Assembly (NCBI GenBank): GCA_963522145.1
Contig: CAUQXI010000011.1
Location: 49,528-113,527, forward strand
DNA: 64,000 bases
Source of the DNA: Mesorhizobium_B sp963522145
GTDB lineage: Bacteria > Pseudomonadota > Alphaproteobacteria > Rhizobiales > Rhizobiaceae
Direction: 5' to 3'
In this document: positions 62,914 through 64,000 of the stretch, in pieces
Numbering within the stretch: position 1 is the first letter of the stretch
How the letters are laid out: each line of letters begins with the position of its first letter
The notes under the pieces: model-generated
Seen by the model: only the letters and a program-made list of their open reading frames with translations
The model's database searches: none
Told to the model about the DNA's origin: nothing
Position numbers and translations under genes: made by a program

Positions 62914-64000
62914 ATGACAGCAAGCCGCCGCACCTTTCTTGCCGGAGTCAGCGCTCTCGCTGCCTCGGCCGTGTCGGGCAGCGCACTTGCTCAGGATGTG
63001 ATCAGCGACATCCTGGGATCATCGCGGCGCGGCAACTGGGACGACGAGTTCGATGCGCGCGCCTCCGAAGGCGGCAAGGTCGCCTCGAACCTGCCGATCT
63101 ATAGCGCGCAGACGATCTCCTATGTCGAACAGGCGATCACGCACTATTCCGATATCGCCGCGCAAGGCGGCTGGCCGACGGTGCCGGGTGAAAAGAAGCT
63201 GCAGCTCGGCGTGCAGGACAGCGACGTGGTGGCGCTGCGCCGCCGCCTGATGGTGACAGGCGATCTCGCCCAGAATGCCGGCATTTCGCCGTCCTTCGAC
63301 TCCTACGTCGATGCTGCCGTGAAGCGCTTCCAGGCGCGCCATGGGCTGCCAGCCGACGGCGTGCTCGGCAAGTATTCCTATGCCGCCATGAACATCTCGG
63401 CCCCCGTGCGTCTCGGCCAGCTTCAGACGAACCTGACCCGCATCCGCGAGATGGCCGGCACGCTTGGCGACCGCTACGTGATGGTCAACATCCCCGCAGC
63501 GCAGATCGAGGCGGTCGAGAATGGCCGTGTCGTGCAGCGCCACACCGCGATCGTCGGCAAGATCGACCGGCAGACCCCGATCGTGAACTCGGCCATCAAC
63601 CAGATCATCGTGAACCCGTACTGGCATGCGCCGGAATCGATCGTCCGCAAGGACATCATTCCGCTGATGCGGAAGGACCCGACCTATCTCGCCAAGAACA
63701 ACATCCACATCATCGGGCCGGACGGGCAGGAGATCGATCCGGCCACCGTTGACTGGAACACCGAGGATGCCGCGAAATTCCTGTTCCGCCAGGACCCGGG
63801 TGCAGGCAACGCCATGGCGTCGGTGAAGATCAACTTCCCGAGCCCGGACGGCGTCTACATGCACGACACGCCGCAGCAGAGCCTGTTTGGCAAGCTCATG
63901 CGCTTCGATTCATCGGGCTGCGTGCGCGTGCAGAATGTGCGCGATCTCGTGACATGGCTCCTGCGCGACACGCCCGGTTGGACCCGCCAGCGTTTCGAGC
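62914..64000 (+). CDS. ldtP: L,D-transpeptidase (LdtP-like), 5' part
   Basis: An exported peptidoglycan L,D-transpeptidase cut by the window end after 362 codons. It starts MTASRRTFLAG, a twin-arginine signal with the SRRTFL motif, and the hydrophobic part ends GSALAQ. A PG-binding domain (about 105-165, VVALRRRLM, VKRFQARHGLPADGVLG) precedes the YkuD catalytic domain (about 185-362), with His317 (YMHDTP) and catalytic Cys336 in SSGCVRV. It makes 3-3 crosslinks or links envelope proteins. It is preceded by ldtR, whose product is expected to regulate it. Confidence 0.93.
   Translation, partial: MTASRRTFLAGVSALAASAVSGSALAQDVISDILGSSRRGNWDDEFDARASEGGKVASNLPIYSAQTISYVEQAITHYSDIAAQGGWPTVPGEKKLQLGVQDSDVVALRRRLMVTGDLAQNAGISPSFDSYVDAAVKRFQARHGLPADGVLGKYSYAAMNISAPVRLGQLQTNLTRIREMAGTLGDRYVMVNIPAAQIEAVENGRVVQRHTAIVGKIDRQTPIVNSAINQIIVNPYWHAPESIVRKDIIPLMRKDPTYLAKNNIHIIGPDGQEIDPATVDWNTEDAAKFLFRQDPGAGNAMASVKINFPSPDGVYMHDTPQQSLFGKLMRFDSSGCVRVQNVRDLVTWLLRDTPGWTRQRFE

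Overview
The window is a gene-dense, high-GC bacterial chromosome segment. It most likely comes from an alphaproteobacterium of the order Hyphomicrobiales (Rhizobiales), close to the Phyllobacteriaceae/Mesorhizobium group. This rests on family content: an AapJQMP general amino-acid ABC transporter, an HdaA-type DnaA regulator, an LdtR/LdtP-type regulator and L,D-transpeptidase pair, mitochondrial-type NDUFS4-like and NDUFS6-like complex I accessory proteins, an Omp25/31-type barrel, Bpt leucyltransferase, and a HemB without the zinc cysteine triad. No rRNA, phage, transposase, integrase or CRISPR array was seen. Two tRNA genes are present.

Layout. 1-6.5 kb: the end of pepA, holC, a membrane protein, an ABC-F ATPase, a secreted glycine-rich protein built of 14-residue repeats, a DinB-family protein, a glutathione S-transferase and ndk. 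6.5-12.5 kb (minus strand): a PAS-PAS-GGDEF-EAL protein, then the tightly packed uvrC-pgsA-moaD-moaE group. 13-16.4 kb: an outer-membrane barrel, a second GST, a secreted RNase T2 preceded by a small secreted four-cysteine protein, and rlmJ. 16.5-23 kb: an orphan cytoplasmic molybdoenzyme, purM-purN, a CDP-alcohol phosphatidyltransferase, an AI-2E family permease and hdaA. 23-28.6 kb: tRNA-Pro, an NDUFS4-like gene, tRNA-Arg, a DUF2778 (Tlde1-like) envelope protein, an OafA-type acyltransferase with SGNH domain, and metC. 28.9-33.2 kb: aapJQMP. 33.2-41.8 kb: a DUF2459 protein, an FAD monooxygenase, a zinc-finger protein, ppk-ppx, rnd and an MFS transporter. 41.9-48.9 kb: a YrbL-like protein, aspS, pyroglutamyl peptidase, a secreted protein and parC. 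49-54.1 kb: a TetR regulator with tandem palindromic operators driving an RND efflux pair. 54.1-64 kb: an EamA transporter, bpt, an RDD protein, sthA, nhaA, hemB, an enoyl-CoA hydratase-family protein, a DUF6163 protein, ldtR, and the start of an ldtP-like gene cut by the window end.

How the genes work together. Several functional sets are co-transcribed with overlapping starts and stops: moaD/moaE (molybdopterin synthase), purM/purN, ppk/ppx (polyphosphate), the RND adaptor/pump, and aapQ-M-P. Cell-envelope remodelling recurs (DUF2778 protein, acyltransferase, LdtR/LdtP). Many convergent pairs end within a few bases of each other or overlap, so their transcripts may interact.

Most of the window is conserved core genome. 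The least explained items are the 14-residue repeat protein, the RNase T2 two-gene unit, the tandem operator in front of the TetR/RND operon, and short motifs shared by the ldtR and ldtP leaders.
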